Source: Paractinoplanes pyxinae
GTDB lineage: Bacteria; Actinomycetota; Actinomycetes; Mycobacteriales; Micromonosporaceae
NCBI RefSeq assembly: GCF_026626335.1
Contig: NZ_JAPNTZ010000006.1
Span: 372,001 to 436,000, forward strand
Length of the DNA: 64,000 nucleotides
Direction of reading: 5' to 3'
Part shown: piece after piece, positions 34,015 to 42,999 of the stretch
Numbering within the stretch: position 1 is the stretch's first letter
Layout of the letters: every line of letters starts with the position of its first letter
Made by a program: the position numbers and the translations under genes
Notes under the pieces: generated by a model
Database searches by the model: none
What the model saw: only the letters and a program-made list of their open reading frames with translations
Told to the model about the DNA's origin: nothing

Positions 34015-35802
34015 ATGCGGCTGCGCAACTGGATCGCCGTAGTGGTCGGCGTGGTGCTGCTGGCTGCTGCGGGAACGATCGGCTTTCTCGTCAACCGGTC
34101 GGCGCTTCGAGCAGCCGACGAGGTGCACATGGCCGATTCGCGGGCTCTGGCCGTGAACAACGGCACCCTCGTCGGCCGGCTGCAGCTCCTGTCGGCGGGC
34201 GAACTGGGCGACTTCCTCACCGGCAACACCCTTCACCTCGGCCGCGACAACGCCACCGACCGGGCGACGCTGCGCGCCTTCGCCGCCAAGAGCAGCACCT
34301 TCGGGTACGGGGCTCTGCTGGTGACACTGGACGGGCAGGTGCTCACCAGCTCGCGGGCCACCGGTGTGCCGGCCGCGGACAACGCCGGCTGGAAACCGCT
34401 GTTCACCATGCTCACGAGCGGTGAGCGGGCCGGCTTCTCGTCGATCATGGTGGTGGACGGCACGTATCTCGAGGCGGTCGGCGTCCCGGTCGTGGTCGGC
34501 GGCGCCCCGGCGGCCGTCCTGGTCGGGCTCAACAACGTGGCCACCACCGACCTGCAGCAGTACACGGTGACGCTCAGCTCGGAGGTGCACCAGACCGCGG
34601 TCGTCGACAGCACCGGCACCATCGCCGCCACCAACCGGGTCCGCGAGCTCGGCACCCAGATCGACCCGGCCATCCGCCGGGCGCTGGCCGCCCAGCTCAC
34701 CGGCGGGTTCGTCGAGTACACCACCGTCGCCGGCACCCAGATGGTCGCCATCACGGTGGGCGGCCTGCCGGGCGGGTGGTCCTACGTGCGTACGCAGACC
34801 AAGAAGTCGTTCGACGGCGCGGTGCACACCAAGAGCCAGACGCTGAACATGACCATGGGCGCGATGCTGCTGATCGGCGTGCTGGCCATGTTCCTGCTCG
34901 GCTGGCGCACCCAGATGCAGCGCCGGCGGGCCGACGAGCGCTTTCAGGCCCTCTTCCAGCACGCCCCCGACCTGGTCTCGGTGCTCGGCGCCAACGGCGA
35001 CATCGAGTACTCCAGCCCGAGCGCGGCCGCCGTCCTCGGCTACGACGAGGGCGTGCTGGTCGGCACCAGCGTCTTCGCCCTGGTGCACCCGGACGACCAG
35101 CAACGGATGCGCGACCAGTTCGGCCGGCTGCTGACCAACCGCGACGAGCTGCTGCGGCTGCAGTGCCGGGTGCGCTCGGCGGCCGGCGAGTACCGCTGGT
35201 TCGAGTTCACCGCGTCCAACCAGATGCACAACCAGGCGCTGCACGGCATCGTCATCAACGCCCGCGACATCAGCGAGAACCGCGCCTTCCAGGAGAGGCT
35301 GGCCCACGAGGCGCAGCACGACGCGCTGACCGGGCTGCCCAACCGCCGCCGCATGCAGGACGCGCTGGGCTCCTCGCTGCGTGAGCAGCCGGTGGCGGTG
35401 CTCTTCGTCGACCTGGACGGGTTCAAGCCGGTCAACGACGCGTACGGGCACGAGGCCGGCGACGAGCTGCTGCGGCAGGTCGCGGCCCGGCTCAGCGCCT
35501 GCGTACGGGAGTGGGACGTGCTGGCCCGGGTGGGTGGCGACGAGTTCGTGATCCTGATGCCGGGCGTGCTCGGGCCGGCCGACAGCGACGCCATGACCGC
35601 CCGCATCCGGGACGCCATCGCGCACCCGTTCGTCGTCGGCGGCGCCCAGGTGCGGATCGGCGCCAGCGTCGGCGTGCATCTCGCGGCCGGCGCCACCGAT
35701 CCGGACGAGGCGTTGCGGGCCGCGGACCACGCGATGTACGCCGTCAAGCACGCGCGCAGTTATCCGCAGGCACGAGCGGGAAGGCATCGTGCGGCAGACT
35801 GA
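34015..35802 (+). CDS. Membrane diguanylate cyclase with PAS domain
   Basis: The 595-residue protein has a membrane helix at 7-25, a periplasm-side sensor region (about 30-275, CACHE-like by position), a second helix near 280-300, a PAS domain (FQALFQHAPDLVSVLGANGD to about 430) and a GGDEF domain. The active site reads ARVGGDEFVIL, fully canonical, and an RxxD inhibitory site (REWD) lies five residues before it, so it should make cyclic di-GMP under product inhibition. There is no EAL domain. The ATG at 34015 follows AAGAGG. It lies 40 bp after the amylosucrase-like gene. Confidence 0.9.
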   Translation: MRLRNWIAVVVGVVLLAAAGTIGFLVNRSALRAADEVHMADSRALAVNNGTLVGRLQLLSAGELGDFLTGNTLHLGRDNATDRATLRAFAAKSSTFGYGALLVTLDGQVLTSSRATGVPAADNAGWKPLFTMLTSGERAGFSSIMVVDGTYLEAVGVPVVVGGAPAAVLVGLNNVATTDLQQYTVTLSSEVHQTAVVDSTGTIAATNRVRELGTQIDPAIRRALAAQLTGGFVEYTTVAGTQMVAITVGGLPGGWSYVRTQTKKSFDGAVHTKSQTLNMTMGAMLLIGVLAMFLLGWRTQMQRRRADERFQALFQHAPDLVSVLGANGDIEYSSPSAAAVLGYDEGVLVGTSVFALVHPDDQQRMRDQFGRLLTNRDELLRLQCRVRSAAGEYRWFEFTASNQMHNQALHGIVINARDISENRAFQERLAHEAQHDALTGLPNRRRMQDALGSSLREQPVAVLFVDLDGFKPVNDAYGHEAGDELLRQVAARLSACVREWDVLARVGGDEFVILMPGVLGPADSDAMTARIRDAIAHPFVVGGAQVRIGASVGVHLAAGATDPDEALRAADHAMYAVKHARSYPQARAGRHRAAD

Positions 35803-35828
35803 AGACCCCTCGTCTTCGATGAACGGCG

Positions 35829-37565
35829 GTGCCCGCGGTGTCCTCCAAGATCCTCTCGCGACGTGACCTCGACTTCCTGCTGTACGAGTGGCTCGACGTC
35901 GAGGCGCTCACGGCCCGGGAAAGGTTCGCCGAGCACTCCCGCGAGACGTTCGACGCCTTCCTCGACGTGTCGGCCCAGATCGCCGAGCGGGACTTCGCGC
36001 CGCACAACCGGCAGTCCGACCTCGAGGAGCCGACCTTCGACGGCGTACGCGTCACGGTGATCCCCGAGGTGGCGGCGGCGCTCAAGGTCTTCAACGAGAC
36101 CGGGCTGCTCAGCGCCACGATGGATGACGCGGTCGGCGGCCTGCAGTTGCCGCACGTGGTGGCCCGGGCGTGCTTCGCCTGGTTCCAGGCGGCCAACATC
36201 GCCACCTCGTCCTATTCGCTGTTGACGGCCGGCAATGCGAACCTGCTGCTGACGCACGGGACCGCGGCGCAGATCGACCGTTTCGTGCGGCCGATGCTGG
36301 AGGGGCGTTTCACTGGGACGATGTGCTTGTCGGAGCCGCAGGCCGGGTCGGCGCTGAGTGACGTGCTGACGCGGGCCACGCCGGCCGGCGACGGGACATA
36401 TCGGGTCAACGGCTCGAAGATGTGGATCTCGGGCGGCGACCACGAGCTGAGCGAGACGATCGTGCACCTCGTGCTGGCCCGGGCCGCGGGGGCGCCGGCC
36501 GGGGTCAAGGGGCTGTCGCTGTTCATCGTGCCCAAGCACCACGTCGAGGACGACGGCACGGTCGGCGAGCGCAACGGGGTGTCCCTGGCCGGGCTCAACC
36601 ACAAGATGGGCTACCGCGGCACCACTAACGCCGTGCTCTCCTTCGACGACGCCACCGGCTACCTGGTCGGCGAGGAGGGCAAGGGCCTGGCCTACATGTT
36701 CCAGATGATGAACGAGGCCCGGATCGGGGTCGGGGCGGGCGCGGTGGCGCTGGGCTACACGGGCTACCTGCACGCCCTCGACTACGCCCGGGAGCGTACG
36801 CAGGGCCGTCCCGTGGCCGACAAAGATCCGCTGGCGCCGGCCGTGCCGATCGTCCGGCACCCCGACGTCCGGCGCATGCTGCTCGCCTCCAAGTCGTACG
36901 TCGAAGGGGGCCTGGCCTTGATCCTGTACGCGGCCAAGCTGCTCGACGAGCCGTCGGAGGACAACGACCTGCTGCTCGACGTGCTCACCCCGATCGTCAA
37001 GGCGTGGCCGTCCCAGTGGTGCCGCCTGGCCAACGACCACGCCATCCAGGTGCACGGCGGCTACGGCTACACCCGCGAATACCCGGTCGAGCAGTTCTAC
37101 CGCGACAACCGCCTCAACTCGATCCACGAGGGCACCGACGGCATCCAGGGCCTCGACCTGCTCGGCCGCAAGGTGATCATGCGGGGCGGGGCCGGCCTGC
37201 AGCTGCTGATCGGCCGCATCGTCACCACGGCCGTGGCGGCGCCGCCCGAACTGGGCCAACCGGTGGTCGCGCTGTGCGACCGCCTGGCCGCGACCACCCG
37301 CAAGCTGTGGGCGAACGGCGATCCCACCGCGGCCCTGGCCAACTCCACGGCGTACCTGGAAGCCACCGGCCACCTGGTGATCGCCTGGCTGTGGCTCTCC
37401 CAGCTGGCGGCCACCGAGGGCAAGGAGGGCGCCTTCTACGACGGCAAGCGGCTGGCCGCCCGCTACTTCCTCACCCACGAACTCCCCCGCATCGCGCCCC
37501 TGCTCGACCTGCTCGACTCAGGCGACACCCTCTTGGCCGACCTCGACGACGCGGTTCTCGGTTAA
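35829..37565 (+). CDS. Acyl-CoA dehydrogenase (long form)
   Basis: The 578-residue FAD enzyme has the acyl-CoA dehydrogenase layout with an extended C-terminus, as in FadE5/DmdC-like members: TMCLSEPQAGSALSD for FAD and substrate binding, KMWISGGDHELSE, GYRGTTNAVLSFDD, and QVHGGYGYTREYPVEQFYRD. The catalytic Glu is in NSIHEGTDGIQGLDLLGRK. It introduces the alpha-beta double bond in acyl-CoA. Start GTG 35829 (GTG 35838 also possible). It ends 9 bp before the LigD-type gene. Confidence 0.9.
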   Translation: MPAVSSKILSRRDLDFLLYEWLDVEALTARERFAEHSRETFDAFLDVSAQIAERDFAPHNRQSDLEEPTFDGVRVTVIPEVAAALKVFNETGLLSATMDDAVGGLQLPHVVARACFAWFQAANIATSSYSLLTAGNANLLLTHGTAAQIDRFVRPMLEGRFTGTMCLSEPQAGSALSDVLTRATPAGDGTYRVNGSKMWISGGDHELSETIVHLVLARAAGAPAGVKGLSLFIVPKHHVEDDGTVGERNGVSLAGLNHKMGYRGTTNAVLSFDDATGYLVGEEGKGLAYMFQMMNEARIGVGAGAVALGYTGYLHALDYARERTQGRPVADKDPLAPAVPIVRHPDVRRMLLASKSYVEGGLALILYAAKLLDEPSEDNDLLLDVLTPIVKAWPSQWCRLANDHAIQVHGGYGYTREYPVEQFYRDNRLNSIHEGTDGIQGLDLLGRKVIMRGGAGLQLLIGRIVTTAVAAPPELGQPVVALCDRLAATTRKLWANGDPTAALANSTAYLEATGHLVIAWLWLSQLAATEGKEGAFYDGKRLAARYFLTHELPRIAPLLDLLDSGDTLLADLDDAVLG

Positions 37566-37574
37566 GTTGATCGC

Positions 37575-38540
37575 ATGGCCTCTTCGAGCAAGAGCCCGGC
37601 GACCGAGGTGGAGGTCGGCGACTTCACCGTGCGCGTGTCGAACCCGGACCGGGTGTACTTTCCGGAGCTCGGCCTGACCAAGCTCGACCTGGTCAACTAC
37701 TACCTGTCGGTGGGTGACGGCATCGTGCGGGCGCTGCGCGAGCGCCCGTGCATGCTGCACCGGTTCCCCGACGGGCTGGCCGGCGAAAAGGTGCACCAGA
37801 AGCGGGTGCCGCACGGGGCGCCGCCGTGGCTCGAGACGGTGCGGGTGAAGTTCCCGCGCTACAACCGCCACGCCGACGAGTTGTGCGTGACCAAGACGGC
37901 CGACGTGATCTGGGCCGTGCAGATGTCGACGGTCGAGTTCCACCCCTGGAACTCCCGCAAGGCCGACACCGAGAAGCCCGACGAGTGGCGCATCGACCTC
38001 GACCCCATGCCCGACTGCCCGTACGACCGGGTGCGCCGGGTGGCCGCGGTCGCTCACGAGGTGCTGGACGACCTGGGCATCACCGGCTACCCGAAGACGT
38101 CAGGCGGCCGGGGCCTGCACATCTATGTGCGCATCGAGCCGTCGTGGGGCTTCTCCGACGTACGCCGAGCCGCTCTGGCCTTCGCTCGCGAGGTGGAGCG
38201 GCGGGCCCCGGAAGACGTGACGACCACCTGGTGGCGCAAGGACAGAGACCCGGCCAAGCTGTTCGTCGACTACAACCAGAACGCCCGCGACCACACGATC
38301 GCCAGCGCCTATTCCGTACGCGGAGTCCCCACCGCCACGGTCTCCACCCCGGTCGAGTGGTCCGAGATCCCCGACGCCGACCCGCGAGACTTCACGATCC
38401 AGACGGTGCCGGCCCGCTTCGCCCAGCTGGGCGACCTGCACGCGAAGATCGACGACAAACACCACTCCCTGACCACCCTGCTGGAGTGGGCCGACCGAGA
38501 CGAGAAGTCCGGCCTCGAGGGCCCCGCCGACGCCGACTGA
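37575..38540 (+). CDS. Stand-alone LigD-type primase-polymerase domain
   Basis: The 321-residue protein is an archaeo-eukaryotic primase superfamily polymerase like the LigD polymerase domain used in bacterial end joining: VSNPDRVYFPELGLTK at the start, metal ligands in RIDLDPMP (Asp141, Asp143) and FVDYNQN (Asp231), and SGGRGLHIYV for nucleotide binding. No ligase or nuclease domain is attached and no Ku gene is in the window, so it must act with partners encoded elsewhere, filling gaps or adding (ribo)nucleotides at breaks. Confidence 0.92.
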   Translation: MASSSKSPATEVEVGDFTVRVSNPDRVYFPELGLTKLDLVNYYLSVGDGIVRALRERPCMLHRFPDGLAGEKVHQKRVPHGAPPWLETVRVKFPRYNRHADELCVTKTADVIWAVQMSTVEFHPWNSRKADTEKPDEWRIDLDPMPDCPYDRVRRVAAVAHEVLDDLGITGYPKTSGGRGLHIYVRIEPSWGFSDVRRAALAFAREVERRAPEDVTTTWWRKDRDPAKLFVDYNQNARDHTIASAYSVRGVPTATVSTPVEWSEIPDADPRDFTIQTVPARFAQLGDLHAKIDDKHHSLTTLLEWADRDEKSGLEGPADAD

Positions 38541-38584
38541 CCGCGAGTACCCTGAATCAGGTCGAGTGACTGGAAGGAGGCGCG

Positions 38585-38788
38585 ATGAACGCCAGTGCTG
38601 GTAGCCAGCCGATCGCTCCGCGTCCCGGCCGCCTGACCGTTGATGAACTGATTCGGGCCAAGGACGCGCGCCCGATTCGTTCGCAAGACGATCTCGACGC
38701 GCTTGCCGCCGACGTCTTCGAGTCGGACGAAGAACTCGATCAGTTCCTCGACTTCACCTACGCCGAGCGCCAGCGCGACCTGGCCTGA
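38585..38788 (+). CDS. Putative antitoxin of a PIN-toxin module
   Basis: This 67-residue protein has a disordered N-terminus and an acidic helical C-terminus (LTVDELIRAKDARPIRSQDD, FESDEELDQFLDFTYAERQ). I see no clear DNA-binding motif, so it could neutralise the toxin by direct contact only. A strong GGAGG site precedes the ATG. It ends 5 bp before the PIN-domain gene, the usual antitoxin-first order. Confidence 0.7.
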   Translation: MNASAGSQPIAPRPGRLTVDELIRAKDARPIRSQDDLDALAADVFESDEELDQFLDFTYAERQRDLA

Positions 38789-38793
38789 CGTCG

Positions 38794-39195
38794 ATGAGAG
38801 CCGTGGTCCTCGACACCGACGCGGCTTCATTGATCATCAAGAAACGCCTTCCTCCGACGCTGTCCACACGCCTGATCGGAACTCAGCCCCTCATCACATT
38901 CGTGACTCGTGCCGAGTTGATGAAGTGGGCGGAGGTCCGCAAATGGGGCACCGCTAACCGCCGCATGTTGGACGCGTGGCTGGCGGCGATGCCCATGCTC
39001 CCCGGCGACGAGGACGTCGCCGACGCTTTCGGCCTTCTCGCTGCGGCAGCGATGCGGCGCGGACGTCCGCGCCCGACGAACGACTCGTGGATCGCGGCCT
39101 GTTGCCTGACTCACGAACTTCCCTTGGCCACCCTCAACGTCAAGGATTTCGAAGACTTCCGGGCCTACCATCGCCTTGAGATCCTGACGAGGTAG
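38794..39195 (+). CDS. PIN-domain toxin (VapC-like RNase)
   Basis: The 133-residue protein carries the PIN acidic residues in order: Asp7/Asp9 in VVLDTDAAS, Glu41 in TRAELMKW, Asp97 in RPTNDSWIAACCL and Asp118 in NVKDFEDF. VapC-type PIN toxins cut tRNA or rRNA with a metal ion and are held inactive by the protein encoded just upstream. Start and spacing fit a two-gene module. Confidence 0.88.
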   Translation: MRAVVLDTDAASLIIKKRLPPTLSTRLIGTQPLITFVTRAELMKWAEVRKWGTANRRMLDAWLAAMPMLPGDEDVADAFGLLAAAAMRRGRPRPTNDSWIAACCLTHELPLATLNVKDFEDFRAYHRLEILTR

Positions 39196-39283
39196 GTACT
39201 TGGACGCGGTCGAGGTGGAGGCTCAGCGCCTGCGCCTCGCGGTTGAGGTCGTGTATGACGCAGCCGGCGTCCGGACGGACGGT

Positions 39284-40111
39284 TCAGGCGGTGGTGCCGC
39301 GGACCCAGGGCAGGGCCAGGCGCTCGATCAGGACCAGCAGGTAGTACAGGATGATGCTGACGATCGCCATGAGGGTGAGGGCGGCGAAGGCGGTCGCCGT
39401 GTCGCCCTGGCCTGCGGTTTGGACGATGATCGTGCCCAGGCCCTCGTCGACGCCGCCGGACTGCATTTCGCCTACGGCTACGCCGATCACGGCCAGGGGC
39501 ATCGCCAGCTTGAGGCCGACGAAGATCTGGGGCAGGGCCGCCGGCACCCGTACGCGCAGGAAGGTCTGGGTTCGGGTGGCGTCCAGCGACCGCGCCAGCT
39601 CGGCCAGGTCGGCCGGGGTGCTGGCCAGGCCGGTGGCCGTTGACAGCACGATCGGGAAGAAGCACAGCAGGAAGGCCATGGCCAGGACGGGCTTGGTGCC
39701 GAAGCCGAACCAGGCGATCATCAGCGGGGCGATCGCCACCTTCGGTACGGCGTTGAGCGCCACCAGCAGGGGGCCGAACGCCCGCTCGAAGGGCTTCCAG
39801 GCGGCGATCGCGGTGCCCAGCGCCACGCCGATCAGCACCGACAGGGCGAAGCCGATCAGGGTGACCCGGACCGTGTCCCACGTCGTCTGCAGCAGCAGCT
39901 CAGGGTAGGTGCGGAAGCCTTCGAAGACGTCGACCGGGCTGGGCAGGATGATCGGCTGGATGTCGAAGATCTCGACGACCGCCCACCACACCACCAGGGT
40001 GACGACGATGCCGAGCACCGGCCAGGCCACCGCGCTGGGTGAGAACCGGCGGGCGGGGCGGGCGGGACGGGCCACGGCGGCCTCCGTCGGGGGCGTCAAC
40101 GTCTCTTGCAC
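39284..40111 (-). CDS. ABC importer permease (SsuC/TauC type)
   Basis: The 275-residue protein has six membrane helices and the permease EAA loop (about 170-190; ELARSLDATRTQTFLRVRVPAALPQIFVG), as in importers for sulfonates, taurine, nitrate or pyrimidine precursors. GEMQSGGVDEGLGTII is typical of the family. It lies 64 bp after the binding-protein gene. No ATPase gene is next to either, so a distant or shared ATPase must power it. Confidence 0.9.
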   Translation of the reverse strand: MQETLTPPTEAAVARPARPARRFSPSAVAWPVLGIVVTLVVWWAVVEIFDIQPIILPSPVDVFEGFRTYPELLLQTTWDTVRVTLIGFALSVLIGVALGTAIAAWKPFERAFGPLLVALNAVPKVAIAPLMIAWFGFGTKPVLAMAFLLCFFPIVLSTATGLASTPADLAELARSLDATRTQTFLRVRVPAALPQIFVGLKLAMPLAVIGVAVGEMQSGGVDEGLGTIIVQTAGQGDTATAFAALTLMAIVSIILYYLLVLIERLALPWVRGTTA

Positions 40112-40175
40112 CGGCGGTGCTCCTCGAAGCAGCGGGGTGCGCCGGCGAACCGGCGCACCCCAGCGTAGACAACGG

Positions 40176-41213
40176 TCAGGCCTTGGGGGTCAGGTCGAAG
40201 TTGATGACCTGCTCCGGCTTGAGGCCGGGCTCGATCTGGCCCGAACCCTGCAGGATCGCGATGCTCCGGGCCACGCGCTCGGCGTCGAGGGCGCCGACCG
40301 GGATGCCGGCCGCGGCCGACTTCACGTACGGGCCCATCAGGGCGAGCTCGGCCGCGACACCCTCAGGCTTGGCCGTCTGCACGTACTTCTGCGTGATCTT
40401 GCCGGCCTCCTCGGGGTTCTCGATGGAGTCGGCGAGACCCTTGAGCAGCGCCTCGGTGAACTTCTTGACCTTCTCGGGGTTGTCCGTCGCGTACTTGGTC
40501 GACGTGATCAGGACGTTGCCGTACAGGTCTTGCAGCACGTCGCTGTAGGGCAGCACGACGGCCTTCTTGGGCTTGGCCACCGTCTCGACGGTCGGCTTGC
40601 CCACCACGAACTGGCCGATGCCCTGGGTGCGGCCGGACGCGAGCAGGCCGATCAGTTCCTGGGCCTGGCCGTTGCGGAACGTGACCTTGTTCGGGTCCAC
40701 GTTGGCCAGCTTGGCGTAGGTCGGGAACAGCGTGCGCACGACCGAGCCGGGCTGGTCGGTCAGCGTCTTGCCCTCGAGGTCCTTGGGGGCGTTGATGCCG
40801 TTGCCCTCGAGCGCGATGATCGCGGCCATGGTGCGCTGCTGGATCGCCGCCACGGCGGTGAAGCCGGTGGTCTTGTCCTTGCCGCCGGCGGCGAGCAGGC
40901 CACCGGTGAGGTCGATCGGCGTGAACTGGGCCTGACCGGACACGATCGACTTGATGTTCTCGCCGGAGCCCTTGCCCGGGTTGACCGTGACGTCGAAGCC
41001 GGCGTCCTTGAAGTAGCCCTTGTCGAGCGCGACGTACGCGTACGAGTCACGGCCGAAGGTGCCGAACGAGGTCAGGTAAGTGATCTTCTCGAGCGAGCCG
41101 GTGCTGCCACCGTCGCCGTCAGCCGAGTCGTCGCTGCACCCGGCGGCGGCCGCGCTCATGGTGAGAGCGAGCGCGCCGGCGACAACGGAACGTACGAGGG
41201 TCCTTCTGTGCAC
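40176..41213 (-). CDS. Lipoprotein substrate-binding protein of the ABC importer (NMT1/SsuA-like)
   Basis: The 345-residue product begins at GTG 41213 (GAAGGA upstream) with an Arg-rich start, a hydrophobic segment and a lipobox ending SAAAAGC (Cys26), then an Asp/Gly/Ser spacer. The mature domain fits NMT1/SsuA-like proteins: FGRDSYAYVALDKGYFKDAGFDV, TPIDLTGGLLAAGG, LTDQPGSVVRTLFPTYAKLA. It delivers a small organic ligand, such as a sulfonate or pyrimidine, to the permease. The ligand cannot be read from sequence. Confidence 0.88.
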   Translation of the reverse strand: MHRRTLVRSVVAGALALTMSAAAAGCSDDSADGDGGSTGSLEKITYLTSFGTFGRDSYAYVALDKGYFKDAGFDVTVNPGKGSGENIKSIVSGQAQFTPIDLTGGLLAAGGKDKTTGFTAVAAIQQRTMAAIIALEGNGINAPKDLEGKTLTDQPGSVVRTLFPTYAKLANVDPNKVTFRNGQAQELIGLLASGRTQGIGQFVVGKPTVETVAKPKKAVVLPYSDVLQDLYGNVLITSTKYATDNPEKVKKFTEALLKGLADSIENPEEAGKITQKYVQTAKPEGVAAELALMGPYVKSAAAGIPVGALDAERVARSIAILQGSGQIEPGLKPEQVINFDLTPKA

Positions 41214-41357
41214 CGTAGATCCTTCCCGACCTGGTGCGGTCGATGGGGGAGTCGGCATCCCGGCAAATGGCGCACCGGGGCCTGGAGTGGCCGAACGTGG
41301 GGCAGTGGTGTCCCGACGGGGATCGTAGGGCAAACTGGCACATGCATCGATGACAGG

Positions 41358-41401
41358 TTCGTCTCAAAAGCCGAAGTAGACGAATCACGGATGATCGATC
41401 A
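41358..41401. promoter_or_regulatory. Two dyads between the importer and the LLM oxidoreductase genes
   Basis: The 230-bp divergent region contains TTCGTCT/AGACGAA (41358-41364 and 41378-41384, perfect, 13-bp spacer) and the 10-bp palindrome TGATCGATCA (41392-41401). Both are close to the start of the LLM gene and are candidate operators. I see no TPP or SAM riboswitch core on the importer side. Confidence 0.4.
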
Positions 41402-41443
41402 GGATGAGCGCGGGTATGCGCCCAGCTCGGTTTATGAGGGACG

Positions 41444-42379
41444 ATGATGCGTGTTTGTCTGTTCGTCGAACCGCACCGGGGTGCGACGTACGACACTCAA
41501 TTGAACTTCGCCCGTCATGCGGAAGACGCCGGGTTCGAGGGGCTACTCCGGGCCGATCATTACCGTGCGTTGACGCCGGAACCGGGCCTGCCCGGCCCCA
41601 CCGACGCCTGGATCACGCTGGCCGGACTGGCTCGTGAGACCCGTACGCTGCGGATCGGCACACTGGTCAATTCGGCTACTTTCCGTATGCCCGGTCCACT
41701 GTCGATCATGGTGGCGCAGGTCGACCAGATGAGCGGCGGCCGGGTCGAGCTGGGCATGGGCGCCGGCTGGGTCGAGCGCGAGCACACCGCCTACGGCATC
41801 CCGTTCCCGCCGGTCGGCGAGCGCTTCGACCGCCTCGAGGAGCAGCTCGAGATCCTGACGGGACTTTGGGGCACGCCCGAGGGACAGAACTACTCCTTCG
41901 ACGGCAAGCATTACCACCTGGTGGACGCCCCGGCGTTGCCGCGCCCGGTGCAGCGGCCGCATCCGCCGATCATCGTCGGGGGCAAGGGCCCACGCCGTAC
42001 GCCGGAACTGGCGGCCCGCTATGCCGACGAATACAACATGCCGTTCAAGACGGTCGCCGAGACGGCGGCCGCCTTCGATCGCGTGAGAAAAGCGGCGGAC
42101 GCCGTCGGCCGGGAGAAGCCGCTCACGCTGTCGGCCGGGATTGTCGTCGCGATCGGACGCACGAAAGAAGAGGCCGCCCGCCGCGCCGCTCCCCTGCACG
42201 TCAAGAGCGTGCTCCCGCCCGAGGATCCGGTGGAGGGCTCCCCCGACCAGCTCGTGCAGCGCATCGGCGAGATGCAAGAGATCGGCGCGACCCGCGTGCA
42301 CCTGCGGCTGATCGACATGGACGATCTCGACCACATCGACTTGATAGCGAGCCAGGTACTGAATCAGCTGTCCAAGTAG
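41444..42379 (+). CDS. LLM-class flavin/F420-dependent oxidoreductase
   Basis: The 311-residue protein fits the luciferase-like TIM barrel family that uses FMN or coenzyme F420: MRVCLFVEPHRGATYD, GLLRADHYR, RIGTLVNSATFRMPGPLSIMVAQVDQMSGGRVELGMGAGW-type core (key GMGAGWVEREH), and PPIIVGGKGPRRTPELAARYADEYN. Actinobacterial members mostly use F420. Divergent from the ABC importer, it may act on the imported compound. Its 3' end overlaps the convergent response regulator by 16 bp. Confidence 0.88.
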   Translation: MMRVCLFVEPHRGATYDTQLNFARHAEDAGFEGLLRADHYRALTPEPGLPGPTDAWITLAGLARETRTLRIGTLVNSATFRMPGPLSIMVAQVDQMSGGRVELGMGAGWVEREHTAYGIPFPPVGERFDRLEEQLEILTGLWGTPEGQNYSFDGKHYHLVDAPALPRPVQRPHPPIIVGGKGPRRTPELAARYADEYNMPFKTVAETAAAFDRVRKAADAVGREKPLTLSAGIVVAIGRTKEEAARRAAPLHVKSVLPPEDPVEGSPDQLVQRIGEMQEIGATRVHLRLIDMDDLDHIDLIASQVLNQLSK

Positions 42380-42999
42380 GCCAGCACCGCCAGCACGCGC
42401 CGGTTGTCGTCTTCCGACACCGGCAGGCCCAGCTTGGTGAAGATGTTGTTGATGTGCTTGCTGACGGCCTTCTCGGTGATGAAGAGCTTGGCCGCGATCG
42501 CCGCGTTGGAGCGCCCGGCCGCCATCTCGCCCAGCACCTCGCGCTCGCGGGCGGTGAGCACGTCGAGCGGCCGGCTGCGGTCGAGCAGCCGGCCCACCAC
42601 CTCGGGGTCCATCATCGTGCCGCCGCCGGCCACCTGGCGTACGGCGTCGATGAACTGGGCGACGTCGGACACCCGGTCCTTCAGCAGGTAGCCGACCCCA
42701 CCCCGGCGGTCGGAGAGCAGTTCGCGGGCGTAGAGCGGCTCGACGTGCTGGCTGAGCACGAGGATCGGCAGGCCGGGCGCCTGGCGGCGGGCCGCGATGG
42801 CCGCCTGCAGCCCCTCGTCGGTGAAGGTGGGCGGCAGCCGCACGTCGAGGACGGCCACGTCGGGCTTGCACTCGAGCAGGGTCGGCAGCACGTCGGGCCC
42901 ACGGTCGACGACGGCGACGACCTCGAAGTCGAACGCCTCGAGGATCCGGGTCAGTCCGTCCCGGAGGAGAGCATGGTCCTCGGCGATGACGACGCGCAC
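42364..42999 (-). CDS. NarL/LuxR-family response regulator
   Basis: The 211-residue protein has a receiver (VVIAEDHALLRDGL, Asp52 in VAVLDVRLPP, Lys in YLLKDRVSD) and a LuxR HTH (LTAREREVLGEMAAGRSNAAIAAKL). Its start lies inside the kinase gene with a 49-bp overlap. With that kinase it forms a two-component system next to a divergent fatty-acid desaturase, an arrangement like DesK-DesR. Confidence 0.9.
   Translation of the reverse strand: MRVVIAEDHALLRDGLTRILEAFDFEVVAVVDRGPDVLPTLLECKPDVAVLDVRLPPTFTDEGLQAAIAARRQAPGLPILVLSQHVEPLYARELLSDRRGGVGYLLKDRVSDVAQFIDAVRQVAGGGTMMDPEVVGRLLDRSRPLDVLTAREREVLGEMAAGRSNAAIAAKLFITEKAVSKHINNIFTKLGLPVSEDDNRRVLAVLAYLDS

Noticed and set aside
41214..41443. TPP or SAM riboswitch before the importer
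   Set aside because: No CTGAGA/CCTGAT thiamin core or SAM core is readable on the minus strand.
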